From Gemmatimonadota bacterium (GTDB taxonomy: Bacteria > Gemmatimonadota > Gemmatimonadetes > Longimicrobiales > Gaopeijiaceae), in NCBI GenBank assembly GCA_022823225.1, contig JAJDXM010000065.1:36978-100977 (forward strand): a DNA stretch of 64,000 nucleotides. The letters are read 5' to 3'. The position numbers were made by a program, and so were the translations under genes. The notes under the pieces were generated by a model. The model was not told the origin of the DNA. It was given only the letters and a program-made list of their open reading frames with translations, and did not search any database. This document shows, piece by piece, positions 39,011 to 47,786 of this stretch (the first letter of the stretch is position 1; each line of letters begins with the position of its first letter).

Positions 39011-39451
39011 CTAGCCGCCGGAGTTGCCGGACGACTCGCTCGTCGCTGGGGGCGGATCCTCTCCGCCGGGAGGCTCTTCTTCTCCGGGGGGTGGCGCTTG
39101 TTCGGGAGGCGTCTCGTCCGCCGCGCCGGGGATCAGGTCCGTCACCGAGGAACCGTCAGGAATGAGCGGCTGCGGGGGTGCGCCCACGCTGATGTCGTCC
39201 AGCACCGAGTCCGGGATCCTGGTACGTGAGGACATGATCGCGAGCATGAGCGACAACACCATGAAGGCACTTCCCGCGATCCAGGTGGCCCGGGTCAGCA
39301 GTGTGGTCGCCTGGCGACCTCCGAGAACATCGGTTGCAGCGGCCCCGCCACCCATTGCGGCCAGCCCGCCACCCTTCCCCGACTGGATCAGTATGACTAC
39401 TCCCAGCAAGATCCCGTCGAGCACGAGGAGAGTCAGCAGGAATCCGTACAT
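39011..39451 (-). CDS. secG: Preprotein translocase subunit SecG
   Basis: This 146-residue protein has two membrane helices (LLTLLVLDGILLGVVILIQ and WIAGSAFMVLSLMLAIM) flanking the conserved QSGKGGGLAAMGGG loop. SecG is usually 75-115 residues; here a tail of about 55 residues rich in Pro, Glu and Ser follows the second helix. It belongs to the SecYEG channel. It comes after tpiA, the common gap-pgk-tpiA-secG order, and 64 bases before the E1 alpha gene. Confidence 0.92.
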   Translation of the reverse strand: MYGFLLTLLVLDGILLGVVILIQSGKGGGLAAMGGGAAATDVLGGRQATTLLTRATWIAGSAFMVLSLMLAIMSSRTRIPDSVLDDISVGAPPQPLIPDGSSVTDLIPGAADETPPEQAPPPGEEEPPGGEDPPPATSESSGNSGG

Positions 39452-39599
39452 TTTCACACTCTTCCAAAGGTTCCGATCCGCCCCCAGGGCGTTCAGGAAC
39501 GTGCCCGAGATGGTCGCTGCTGTCAACCCGCACGGCGGGCGGCCGCCGGCACGATCGGGCCGGTTCCGCCAGTGCGCGGAAGCCCTGCCCCGGCGGGGA

Positions 39600-40325
39600 T
39601 CAGCCCGCAGCCGCTTCCGCAATCCCGGCGAACACGCCCGGGTCGAGACTGGCGCCGCCGACCAGCACGCCGTCGACACCCGGCGCGGACATCAGTTCCG
39701 CCGCGTTTCCGGGATTCACGCTGCCTCCGTAGAGGATCGCGGCGGGAGTCCGCGCTCCGAGCGTTTCCCGTACGATCGCATGGGCTTCCGAAGCGTCCTC
39801 GGGTGTGGCCGTCTCACCGGTCCCGATGGCCCACACCGGCTCGTAGGCGACCATGAACGCGGTGACACCCTCCAAGGCTCCGGCAAAGGCCGAGATCTGT
39901 CGGCGGAGCACATCGGCCAGCCAGCCCGCCCGGCGTTCCTTCAGCAACTCGCCTACGCACACCACGGGCACGAGTCCCGCTCGAACGGCAGCCCTCACCT
40001 TGCGGCCGACCTGGTCGTCCGTCTCGCCGAAGAGGTGGCGCCGCTCCGAGTGCCCGACAAGTGCGAAGGACGCACCCGCCTCCCTGGCCATCTCCGCCGA
40101 TACCTCGCCGGTGAGTGCGCCCGACTCCTCCCAGTGAATGTTCTGGACTCCCAGACCGACCGGGACGCGCGCCGCCTTCCTGACCGCCCGCAGAGAGAGA
40201 TCCGGCGGAAAGAGGATCAACTCCACGGTCTCGGAAACGCCCCGCGGGCGGAACCGCGAAAGGAAACCGGCCGCGGCATCGGGCCCGTGGTGCATCTTCC
40301 AGTTGCCTGCGACGACCTTGCGCAT
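39600..40325 (-). CDS. tpiA: Triosephosphate isomerase
   Basis: This 241-residue TIM-barrel enzyme has the N-terminal VAGNWKMHHG lysine, the catalytic histidine in LVGHSERRHLFGE, the catalytic glutamate and loop 6 in VAYEPVWAIGTGETATPE and the phosphate-binding ILYGGSVNPGNA. It interconverts dihydroxyacetone phosphate and glyceraldehyde 3-phosphate. It lies 30 bases after pgk. A 147-base gap to secG contains only a TTGACA hexamer near 39526-39521 with no good -10 partner. Confidence 0.95.
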   Translation of the reverse strand: MRKVVAGNWKMHHGPDAAAGFLSRFRPRGVSETVELILFPPDLSLRAVRKAARVPVGLGVQNIHWEESGALTGEVSAEMAREAGASFALVGHSERRHLFGETDDQVGRKVRAAVRAGLVPVVCVGELLKERRAGWLADVLRRQISAFAGALEGVTAFMVAYEPVWAIGTGETATPEDASEAHAIVRETLGARTPAAILYGGSVNPGNAAELMSAPGVDGVLVGGASLDPGVFAGIAEAAAG

Positions 40326-40355
40326 GCGGATTGCTTCAGCCTCCCGCTCGGGGGT

Positions 40356-41567
40356 TCAGGTTGGGGCAGAATCCGACAGCGCTTCGATTCCTGGCAGCTG
40401 TTTCCCCGCCAGGAACGCCAGCGCCGCCCCTCCGCCCGTGGATATATGGGTGATCCGGGTTGCCACTCCAGCCATCCGCGCGGCGGCGGCGGAGTCGCCG
40501 CCACCGATCACGACTGTCGCGCCCCGATCCGCTGCCGTTGCCGCACTCGTGGCCACACACAGCGTGCCGCGCGCGAAAGCCTCGACCTCGAAGGCGCCCA
40601 TCGGCCCGTTCCACACCACCGTACCCGCGTCGGCAAGGTAGCGCCCGAAGAGCTCGACCGACACGGGTCCAAGGTCGCCGATCGCATCGGTCGGACCCAC
40701 CTCGGAGCGGTCCACGGCACGAGTCTCGAGTCCGGGACCGACGGCCGCGGCCACCGTGCAATCCACCGGCAGCACCAGTCGCGATCCGCCGGCGTCGATC
40801 AGCCGTCGAGCCGTCTCCCACTTCTCCGGCTCCGTGAGCGACGCTCCTGTCTCCAGTCCCAAAGCGCCAAAAAACGTATTGGCCATAGCGCCCCCGACCA
40901 GAAGCGTGTCGGCGCGGTCCAGCAGCGCCTGAATGACATCGATCTTGCCCGAGATCTTCGCCCCGCCGACAGCGGCGACATACGGCCGCCGCGGATCCCG
41001 CAGCACCGCTCCCAACGCCTTGATTTCGCCGGCGACAAGGAACCCTGCAACCGCCTCCCCACCGTTTCGCTTCACGGCACGCGGCAATCCGTCGGTCGAT
41101 GCGTGCGAGCGGTGCGCCGTCCCGAAGGCGTCCATCACAAAATGGTCCGCCCATCCTGCCCAGTCGTCAGCCAGCGCGGGGTCGCCAGCCGTCTCTCCGC
41201 CGAGGAATCGCGTGTTCTCGATCAGCATGACCGACCCCCGGGCCATTCCGGCCACGGCGTCCCGCACCGGGTCACCGGCGCTGCAGGGCAGAAACGAGAC
41301 GGGTCCCTCGATCACGCGGCCGAGGTGGGCCGCAATGGGCTTCAGGGTCAAGTGGGGCCGGACCCGCCCCCCGGGACGTCCCAGATGGGAGAGGATCACG
41401 ACCCGGGCGCCGTGCGAAACGAGATGCCCGACCGTGGGCAGGGTGCGCTCGATGCGCGACGGGTCCGCGACGGCGTCCCGGTCGAGGGGCACGTTGAAAT
41501 CAGCCCTCAGCGCGACCGCTGCGCCCGAAAGCAGGGAGGGTGGGAGGTCCTGAAGGGTCTTCTTCAC
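40356..41567 (-). CDS. pgk: Phosphoglycerate kinase
   Basis: This 403-residue glycolytic enzyme has ALRADFNVPLD at the N-terminus, LSHLGRPGGRVRP, IENTRFLGGE, VGGAKISGKIDVIQALL, WNGPMGAFEVEAFARGT and the glycine-rich GGGDSAAAA of the nucleotide site. The start is taken as the GTG at 41567, since no other start precedes the conserved opening; the nearby AGG is too close to be a good ribosome site. It lies 31 bases after the TonB-domain gene. Confidence 0.94.
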   Translation of the reverse strand: MKKTLQDLPPSLLSGAAVALRADFNVPLDRDAVADPSRIERTLPTVGHLVSHGARVVILSHLGRPGGRVRPHLTLKPIAAHLGRVIEGPVSFLPCSAGDPVRDAVAGMARGSVMLIENTRFLGGETAGDPALADDWAGWADHFVMDAFGTAHRSHASTDGLPRAVKRNGGEAVAGFLVAGEIKALGAVLRDPRRPYVAAVGGAKISGKIDVIQALLDRADTLLVGGAMANTFFGALGLETGASLTEPEKWETARRLIDAGGSRLVLPVDCTVAAAVGPGLETRAVDRSEVGPTDAIGDLGPVSVELFGRYLADAGTVVWNGPMGAFEVEAFARGTLCVATSAATAADRGATVVIGGGDSAAAARMAGVATRITHISTGGGAALAFLAGKQLPGIEALSDSAPT

Positions 41568-41598
41568 TTCCTGAAGGTTCAGGAAGATCCCGCTGCCG

Positions 41599-42381
41599 TC
41601 AATTGCTCCCCGAGCCGGATAGCGTCTCGGCTTCGGCGTCGAGCAGGATCCTCGCTGATTCGGGGCGGAAACCGATCGGAAAGCGTACCCACGTCCCGAC
41701 CGCGACGCCCCGCCGCGTGGCAGGCTCGAACTCGAACGACCGAATCGCTCGCAGCGCCGCGCGATCCAGCTCGGCGAATCCGGAAGACCGGTCGATCTGG
41801 GGAAACTCCACTCTCCCATCGAGGCTCACCCAGATCAGGAGCTCAACCGTGCCCCACCCCTCGCGGCGGTCCGGGAGAGCGGGAATCTCCTCCGCCACGA
41901 TCCGCCGGGCCTGATCCAGGTCGCGCAGCACCGGGACGGTCTCGGCCAGCGCGCTCTGCTCGACGACAACGCTGCCGCCGGGATCCGCCACTGCTGCGGC
42001 GGGAGCCGGCAGGACCGGCATAGGGTCCGTGAACGGGTATTCCGGCTCCGCCGACACAAACGGGGCTGGCGAAGTGGGGCTGTCGAGCGCAGGCGAGATG
42101 CCCGGCCCATTCAGGAGAACGGCCCTCATCTGCGGGACCGTGAGCGCGCCTCCTCCGAGCGCAACGACCACCCCCGCCGCAATCCCGATCGGGCGGAGCC
42201 ACGAAGGGCTCCGCCTCGCGCCACTCCCCAGCCGCTGGTATTCCCTGGCCAGATCCGAGCGCAATTCGGGTCCGAAGGAACAGCGCTCCTCTATGACGAT
42301 TCCGCGGAGTTCACGCTCCAATCCCCCGAGTTCGTGCGACGCGGATGCACCGTGGCCGTGTTCCCCCTTGCGTGACATCAT
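41599..42381 (-). CDS. Membrane protein with C-terminal TonB domain, in anti-sigma position
   Basis: This 260-residue protein has about 60 polar cytoplasmic residues, one membrane helix (about residues 64-82) and a Pro/Ala-rich periplasmic linker. A TonB C-terminal domain follows, with TVELLIWVSLDGRVEFPQID, SSGFAELDRAALRAI and VAVGTWVRFPIGF. Its ATG overlaps the stop codon of the sigma factor (ATGA), the place normally held by an anti-sigma factor. I therefore suspect its cytoplasmic part restrains the sigma factor. No known anti-sigma motif is visible there. Confidence 0.75.
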   Translation of the reverse strand: MMSRKGEHGHGASASHELGGLERELRGIVIEERCSFGPELRSDLAREYQRLGSGARRSPSWLRPIGIAAGVVVALGGGALTVPQMRAVLLNGPGISPALDSPTSPAPFVSAEPEYPFTDPMPVLPAPAAAVADPGGSVVVEQSALAETVPVLRDLDQARRIVAEEIPALPDRREGWGTVELLIWVSLDGRVEFPQIDRSSGFAELDRAALRAIRSFEFEPATRRGVAVGTWVRFPIGFRPESARILLDAEAETLSGSGSN

Positions 42382-43064
42382 CTCACCTTCCCGGGGTCGG
42401 ACACGTTGAGCGCGGCTCTGAGTCTGCCAAGCGCGCGATGGATCCGCACCGCCACGACGTTGCAGCTGGTATTGAGTGTCGCCGCGATCTCGGCGTTGCG
42501 CATCCCGGCTCCATACCGCAACGAGAGAACCTCCTGGTCGGTTTCGCGCAGTGTCGCCGCCGCGTTGAGAAGGCGGTTCACCTGCTCCTCCCGCAGGATT
42601 CGCTCTTCCTGCGAGGGGGCCTGAGATACCAGATCCGGAGCCCGGTCCAGCGAAATGTGCAGCGAGCCGCGCCGCCGCAAGGTCCGCAGGTGATCGGTGA
42701 CCGCGTTGCGGGCGATCCTCAGCAGCCAGGTTCTCGGCGACGCGCGCCGCGCATCGTAGCGCTTCAACGCCCGCAGGGCCTTAAGGAACACATCGGACGT
42801 AATGTCTTCCGCCGTCTCGCGCGTCGCAACCCGAAAGCGCACATACCGATAGACCGTCTCGCGATGGTCCCTGAACCAGACATCGAAATCCTGTGGCAGG
42901 TCCACCGGTTGCACGGGCGCCTTTTGCGCCGTTCGCGCGACGTCCCGGCGGCCCTCCGGCGTCGAATCGCCGGGCTCTCCGCGCTCGGGCGTCCGCGCGG
43001 CCACCTCACCGGGCCGCGCCCGCTTCGCGTCCACCTGCAGCGTTCGGATGTCGTCCGTCTTCAT
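42378..43064 (-). CDS. ECF-type RNA polymerase sigma factor
   Basis: This 228-residue protein has sigma70 region 2 (FRDHRETVYRYVRFRVATRE and AEDITSDVFLKALRAL) and region 4 (LRETDQEVLSLRYGAGMRNA then AVRIHRALGRLRAAL). About 60 polar residues precede region 2, a longer N-terminus than usual. The start has an AAGAGGA ribosome site. Paired by overlap with a membrane TonB-domain protein, it probably responds to an envelope signal. Confidence 0.92.
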   Translation of the reverse strand: MKTDDIRTLQVDAKRARPGEVAARTPERGEPGDSTPEGRRDVARTAQKAPVQPVDLPQDFDVWFRDHRETVYRYVRFRVATRETAEDITSDVFLKALRALKRYDARRASPRTWLLRIARNAVTDHLRTLRRRGSLHISLDRAPDLVSQAPSQEERILREEQVNRLLNAAATLRETDQEVLSLRYGAGMRNAEIAATLNTSCNVVAVRIHRALGRLRAALNVSDPGKVR

Positions 43065-43107
43065 AACATCCTCTTAATACGCGCTCACATGCCCGCGCTT
43101 ACCCCGG

Positions 43108-43123
43108 CCCGGATGTGTCCGGG
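43108..43123. terminator. Short GC hairpin between gap and the sigma factor gene
   Basis: The sequence CCCGGA-TGTG-TCCGGG is a perfect six-pair stem with a four-base loop in the 97-base space between gap and the sigma gene. There is no U-tract on either side, so a rho-independent terminator is only possible, not shown. It could separate the gap transcript from the sigma/TonB/pgk transcript. Confidence 0.25.
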
Positions 43124-43161
43124 GAGGCCGCATGCCCGGAGGGCGCGCCAACAACGGGTTC

Positions 43162-44184
43162 CTACACCCGGGCACCGAGCCGCATCCCGACGTACCGGGC
43201 CAGATCGACCACGCGCGAAGAATACCCCCACTCGTTATCGTACCACGCGAGCACCTTGACCATTCGGCCTCCCATCACCGCGGTACTCGGTGCGTCCACT
43301 ACCGAACTCGCTGACTCCCCGGTGTAGTCCACCGAGACCAGCGGCTCCTCCTCGACCCTGAGAATTCCGGCCAGATCGCCTTCCGATGCGGCCCGCATGG
43401 CGTCGTTGACCTGATCGGCGCCTACGTCGCTATCCACCTCGGCGACCAGATCCACCACCGAAACATCCGGGGTCGGGACGCGGATCGCCATGCCGTCGAG
43501 CTTGCCCTCGAGTTCGGGCAGGACCAGCGCAATGGCTCTGGCGGCCCCGGTTGTCGTGGGAATCATGCTGACGGCGGCGGCGCGGGCGCGGCGAAGGTCC
43601 TTGTGCGGACCGTCGAGCACCGCTTGCCCGCTCGTATAGGCGTGAATGGTGGTCATGAGGCCGCGCACGAAGCCGAACCGCTCGGCAAGCACCTTGGCCA
43701 CGGGCGCCAGGCAGTTCGTCGTGCAACTGGCGTTGGAGATAAGGTGGTGGTTCTCGGGATCGTAGGCGCCGTGGTTCACGCCGGGCACGATCGTGATGTC
43801 TTCGTCGCTGGCCGGCGCGGAAATGATGACCTTCCGGGCCCCCGCCCGCAGGTGCCTCGAGGCGAGCGCCCGGGTGCGGAACCTCCCGGTCGACTCCACC
43901 ACGATGTCGACATCCAGTTCAGCCCATGGCAGGTCGGCCGGGTCCCGCTCCGAGCAGACGATCATCTCGTCGCCGTCCACGACGAGTCCGCTTCCCGACA
44001 CCTCCACGGTGCCGGGATAGCGTCCGTGCACCGAATCGTACTTCAGCAGGTGCGCAAGCGTTTCACTTCCGGCAAGGTCGTTGACCGCGACGAAGTCCAG
44101 ATCCGTGAACCCCGACTTCCTGGCGGCCCTCAGGACGTTTCTGCCGATGCGGCCGAATCCGTTGATCGCGACTCGAATGGACAT
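43162..44184 (-). CDS. gap: Glyceraldehyde-3-phosphate dehydrogenase
   Basis: This 340-residue enzyme opens with [18 protein letters not shown], the NAD site. The catalytic cysteine is in [12 protein letters not shown], with the histidine further on in [11 protein letters not shown], and the end has [15 protein letters not shown]. The aspartate in FVAVNDLAG favours NAD. The ATG at 44184 precedes the conserved start exactly. In many genomes pgk follows directly; here a sigma/TonB pair lies between. Confidence 0.95.
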   Translation of the reverse strand: MSIRVAINGFGRIGRNVLRAARKSGFTDLDFVAVNDLAGSETLAHLLKYDSVHGRYPGTVEVSGSGLVVDGDEMIVCSERDPADLPWAELDVDIVVESTGRFRTRALASRHLRAGARKVIISAPASDEDITIVPGVNHGAYDPENHHLISNASCTTNCLAPVAKVLAERFGFVRGLMTTIHAYTSGQAVLDGPHKDLRRARAAAVSMIPTTTGAARAIALVLPELEGKLDGMAIRVPTPDVSVVDLVAEVDSDVGADQVNDAMRAASEGDLAGILRVEEEPLVSVDYTGESASSVVDAPSTAVMGGRMVKVLAWYDNEWGYSSRVVDLARYVGMRLGARV

Positions 44185-44221
44185 TTGCTCAGGTTGCTCT
44201 TCCAGTAACGTGCGCTTGTTT

Positions 44222-45022
44222 TCAGTTGACTTCCAGCGACATGGGGACCGTGCGCGCGAAAGCATACGCAACAATGCTCCCCGGCGCACCGGCACGAAGC
44301 GCCTCCACCGCCGCCAGGACGGTCGCACCGGTGGTGATCACATCGTCCACGAGCACGATCCGGCGACCGGTGACCAGGCTCAGGCCCGTCCCGGCAAGCA
44401 CGAAGGCCTCTTTCACGTTAGCCCGTCGCTCCATCGGATTCAAGGAAGTCTGGGTGCCCTTCTGGCGCCGCCGTTCAAGGCAGGTGAGCAGTGGCAGATC
44501 GAGAGCGTCCGCAAGGGAATGCGCAATCACTTCGGCCTGATTGTACCCCCGGCGGCGTACGTTGCGCCCGGAGGTGGGTACGGGCACCACCATGTGTGCA
44601 CGGCGTACCGACTCGGGGGCACTCCTGGCCATCTCCGACCCCATGAAGTCACCGACGCCGCGCCAGCCGTGGTACTTGAGCGCATGGACGAGTTCGCGGG
44701 CCGGGGACTCCAGCAGGCAAAGAGCGCGCGCTTCCCCCAGCTGGTCGGGCCAGTCCGCGCATTCAAGGCACGACGGCGCCTCGCCGGTACCGAGCGGAGC
44801 GCCGCATCGGCGGCACCACGGATGGGGAACCGGCGGCAGGCCGAGAGCGCAGTTCTGGCAGACGGATCCCCCGCCCGCCCCCGCATCACGCGCCGCCGGT
44901 CCACCGCACGCCGCGCAGCCGGGGGGAAGCAGGAAATCGGCGCAACGGGACAGGAGACCGGAAAGGCGGGACAGCCCCGACGGGAGACCCCGGCGATTGC
45001 CGCGCGCATCGGCCACCATCAC
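44222..45022 (-). CDS. ComF-family phosphoribosyltransferase-like protein
   Basis: This 266-residue protein has an N-terminal cysteine cluster resembling a double zinc ribbon ([36 protein letters not shown]). A type I phosphoribosyltransferase domain with the PRPP-binding motif [15 protein letters not shown] follows. ComF proteins take part in DNA uptake in naturally competent species; their biochemical role is unclear. Its ATG overlaps the aroE stop codon. Confidence 0.88.
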   Translation of the reverse strand: MMVADARGNRRGLPSGLSRLSGLLSRCADFLLPPGCAACGGPAARDAGAGGGSVCQNCALGLPPVPHPWCRRCGAPLGTGEAPSCLECADWPDQLGEARALCLLESPARELVHALKYHGWRGVGDFMGSEMARSAPESVRRAHMVVPVPTSGRNVRRRGYNQAEVIAHSLADALDLPLLTCLERRRQKGTQTSLNPMERRANVKEAFVLAGTGLSLVTGRRIVLVDDVITTGATVLAAVEALRAGAPGSIVAYAFARTVPMSLEVN

Positions 45023-45879
45023 GGACGCCGCTCTGTCACGGGCACCTCGCCTTCATACTCGAGCGCCCGGGCCATCGCCCCTGCCGGCGGCGGCTCTCCG
45101 AACCAGCGGGCGTACGACGCCTCCGCCTGTGCCAGCAGCATGCCCCGTCCATCCACCGCGGGCACCGCGATCCCCGCCGCGTACCTGCAAAGGGGGGTCG
45201 GCCGCTTCCCGTAGACCAGGTCGACGACCCTCAGCGGAGGCGCCGCGAGCATTTCGGGATCGAGGGCCATGCCCACTCCATCGAGGCCGGCCGATGTCGC
45301 GTTGACCAAGACGTCCGGAGCGGTTCCGCGATACTCCACCGCATGCGACAGATGGTCGTCGCCGAAATGGCGGACGAGCCCCAGCGCCCTTTCCGCCGTC
45401 CGGTTCCACAAGAGGATGCGCGATACCCCCGGCTCCCCGAGAAGCGCGAGAATCACCGCTCTGGCCGCGCCCCCCGCACCGAGCAGCAATACCTTGAGCG
45501 GCCCTTCGAGTCCCGTGACCACACCGGTCCAGGTACGCCTGAACCCCTCCACATCGGTGTTGTCTCCCCACACGACCCCGTCCTTCGCCCAGAAGGTGTT
45601 GCATGCTCCCGTAGCGGTCACGGCCCCGGTGCGCCGGTCCAGAAACGGGAGCACCGTCTCCTTGTGGGGCACGGTGACGTTCCCGCCGCCGCCGCCCAGC
45701 GCCAGCGACCTCAGCATCGGCCCGCATCGTTCGGGGCCGACGCGGCGCGCCACATACACGGCGCGGCGCCCGGCTGCCCGGAAGGCCGCGTTGTGGATCA
45801 CCGGGGACAGACTGTGACTCACCGGATCGCCGAGAACGGCGAAGGTCGCCGACGTCCGTCCGGCCTCGCGCCTCCTCAC
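45019..45879 (-). CDS. aroE: Shikimate dehydrogenase
   Basis: This 286-residue NADP-dependent enzyme of aromatic amino acid synthesis has the substrate site SHSLSPVIHNAAF, the catalytic lysine in NVTVPHKETV, GDNTDVEGF, and the nucleotide loop LGAGGAARAVI with WNRTAERA. The start is a GTG overlapping the stop codon of the preceding gene (GTGA), and the end overlaps comF. Confidence 0.92.
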   Translation of the reverse strand: MRRREAGRTSATFAVLGDPVSHSLSPVIHNAAFRAAGRRAVYVARRVGPERCGPMLRSLALGGGGGNVTVPHKETVLPFLDRRTGAVTATGACNTFWAKDGVVWGDNTDVEGFRRTWTGVVTGLEGPLKVLLLGAGGAARAVILALLGEPGVSRILLWNRTAERALGLVRHFGDDHLSHAVEYRGTAPDVLVNATSAGLDGVGMALDPEMLAAPPLRVVDLVYGKRPTPLCRYAAGIAVPAVDGRGMLLAQAEASYARWFGEPPPAGAMARALEYEGEVPVTERRP

Positions 45880-47042
45880 GACCCCGCCCCGCGGCCCCGG
45901 CCCCGGCGCGGATCCCGGCCCGATTCGCGCGCGCGGCCAGGCCCCAGGAGGACCACCCGGACCATCCCGGCCACCTCGTCGAGCGTCGACCGGTAGATCT
46001 TGTCGCTTCGACCGAAGGGATCTTCGACCTCGCCGCTCCACCCGGCCATCTCGGAAAGAAGGTGCGCATGGCTTTCGCCTCCCAGCTGCAGGGCGCTGGC
46101 AAGGTGCGCGCGCGCCATGCACAGAATCAGACCCGATGACCTCACGACCGCCTCCGTCAGCAACGTGCTCCGGTGGGACTCCAGATCCAGTCCCGCCTCC
46201 GCTGCGGCACGGCGGGCTCCCTCGCTCGCCGGCATCCCTTCCCACGCGGCCGTCCCGGCGGAGCCGACGGTCACTCCTCCAAGCCCCTCGTCGGCGATGA
46301 TCCTTCGGGCGACGGCCTCCGCCATCGGCGACCGGCAGGTGTTGCCGGTGCAGACGAAAGTAATGTGGAACGGCGGCTGCGAGCTCCGGCTCGAGTCCTC
46401 TCGGGGGCGGCCGTGCCCGAAACTTCGCGCGGGCCCATCAAGGCCCCCGGTCCGGAGTGCCGCTTCCAATTGTAGCATGCCGACCGGGCCTTCCCGTATC
46501 AGGATGGGACGACTCCGTCCGGGGCGCACCAGCGTCGAGGCCCGGCCTCCCGGTAAAGGCCCGCAATCAAGGGCGAAGAGTTCATGACCGCGGGCCCGCG
46601 CGGCCCGAAGCGCCTCCCCCACGGTCAGGGCCGGCGGCGCGCCGGGCGCATTGGCCGAACTCGAGGTGATCGGGCGGCCGCATTGCGCGAGAAGACGCCG
46701 CGTGACTTCGTGCCCCGGCACCCGCACCGCCACTGAGCCGTCCCCGGCCCGGGCTCGCGGATGGAAGCGTCCCTGAGGGTCATCCAGCACCAGCGTGAGC
46801 GGACCGGGCCAAAAGGCGTCCGCCAGGGCGCGGCCGACACGGCCAAGCATCCCGGCCACGCTTTCCGCCGAGGGGATCAGCACCACGAAGCCGCCGCCGG
46901 CCCGGTTCTTGAGGTCCTCGAGCAACTCCAGCGGGACATCGTCGAGCAGTCCCCCGAAGCCGTAGACGGATTCGGTGGGGTGAATGATCAGCCGGCCATC
47001 GTTCAGGCGCTCAACCGCTGTCCGAAGGTCACGGCGTTTCAT
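45876..47042 (-). CDS. Fusion of Sua5/TsaC-type threonylcarbamoyl-AMP synthase and LMW tyrosine phosphatase
   Basis: This 388-residue two-domain protein has a first half matching the YrdC fold: IIHPTESVYGFGGLLDD, DLKNRAGGGFVVLIPS and ITSSSANAPGAPPAL, so it could make the threonylcarbamoyl-AMP used for tRNA t6A. After about residue 222 a low-molecular-weight protein tyrosine phosphatase follows, with the P-loop VCTGNTCRSPMAEA and a DPF motif (VEDPFGRSDKIY). The frame is continuous with no break. The two parts are normally separate genes, often neighbours. Confidence 0.88.
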   Translation of the reverse strand: MKRRDLRTAVERLNDGRLIIHPTESVYGFGGLLDDVPLELLEDLKNRAGGGFVVLIPSAESVAGMLGRVGRALADAFWPGPLTLVLDDPQGRFHPRARAGDGSVAVRVPGHEVTRRLLAQCGRPITSSSANAPGAPPALTVGEALRAARARGHELFALDCGPLPGGRASTLVRPGRSRPILIREGPVGMLQLEAALRTGGLDGPARSFGHGRPREDSSRSSQPPFHITFVCTGNTCRSPMAEAVARRIIADEGLGGVTVGSAGTAAWEGMPASEGARRAAAEAGLDLESHRSTLLTEAVVRSSGLILCMARAHLASALQLGGESHAHLLSEMAGWSGEVEDPFGRSDKIYRSTLDEVAGMVRVVLLGPGRARESGRDPRRGRGRGAGS

Positions 47043-47776
47043 CCGGCAAGGCCCTTCGCGACCAGCATCTCCGCAACGGCGAGATCCTCGCGCGAGGTGA
47101 TCTTCAGATTCGTGTTGGACGCCTGCACCATGCGCACCTCGGCTCCCAGCTGTTCAACCATGGACGCGTCGTCCGTAGGCGGTCCGCCCATCGTCCGGCA
47201 GAGCCCGATCGCGCGCGCAAAGAGGTCGCGGGGGAAGATCTGGGGAGTTTGCGCACACCACAGCGTCTCGCGCGACGGGGTTTCCACGATCACGCCGCGG
47301 GCCCCGGTGCGCTTGACGGTGTCGACGGCGGGGACCCCGGCAACGGCCCCGACGCCGGACTCCGCCACGCGCAGACAGGCGTCGATCGCAGCGCGGGGCG
47401 GGAAGGGCCGTGCGGCGTCGTGGACCGCGATCAACCCGGCACCCGACTCAAGGTGGTCGAAGGCGTTGGCGACCGACTCGAAGCGGTTGGAGCCTCCGGA
47501 GGCGATCCGAACACGCTGGTCCTGAAGCGCCGGAAGCCGCCGGTCCGGAGGCGCCCCGAGCGCAACCACCACTTCCACCAGGTCGGGCCGTTCCAGGAAT
47601 GGCGCAAGCGCCCAGTCGAGGACCGAGCGCCCGCGAAGCTCGATAAAGGGCTTGCGAACGCCACCCATCCGGGTCCCGGCCCCCGCCGCCGGTACCAGCA
47701 GCGCGAATGTCGGCAAGGCCGGGGAATCCCGGGCTGCGCCCGCCGAGCCGGCCGCAACCCCTTCAGGCGGCTGCAT
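47039..47776 (-). CDS. ispD: 2-C-methyl-D-erythritol 4-phosphate cytidylyltransferase
   Basis: This 245-residue enzyme of the MEP isoprenoid pathway has the nucleotide-binding LVPAAGAGTRMGGVRKPF, GGSNRFESVANAF, VHDAARPFPP and the C-terminal TDDASMVEQLGAEVRMVQAS. The first 24 residues precede the conserved core. The stop overlaps the start of the Sua5 fusion gene, and dnaB ends ten bases upstream. Confidence 0.92.
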   Translation of the reverse strand: MQPPEGVAAGSAGAARDSPALPTFALLVPAAGAGTRMGGVRKPFIELRGRSVLDWALAPFLERPDLVEVVVALGAPPDRRLPALQDQRVRIASGGSNRFESVANAFDHLESGAGLIAVHDAARPFPPRAAIDACLRVAESGVGAVAGVPAVDTVKRTGARGVIVETPSRETLWCAQTPQIFPRDLFARAIGLCRTMGGPPTDDASMVEQLGAEVRMVQASNTNLKITSREDLAVAEMLVAKGLAG

Positions 47777-47786
47777 TTCTCCTCTC

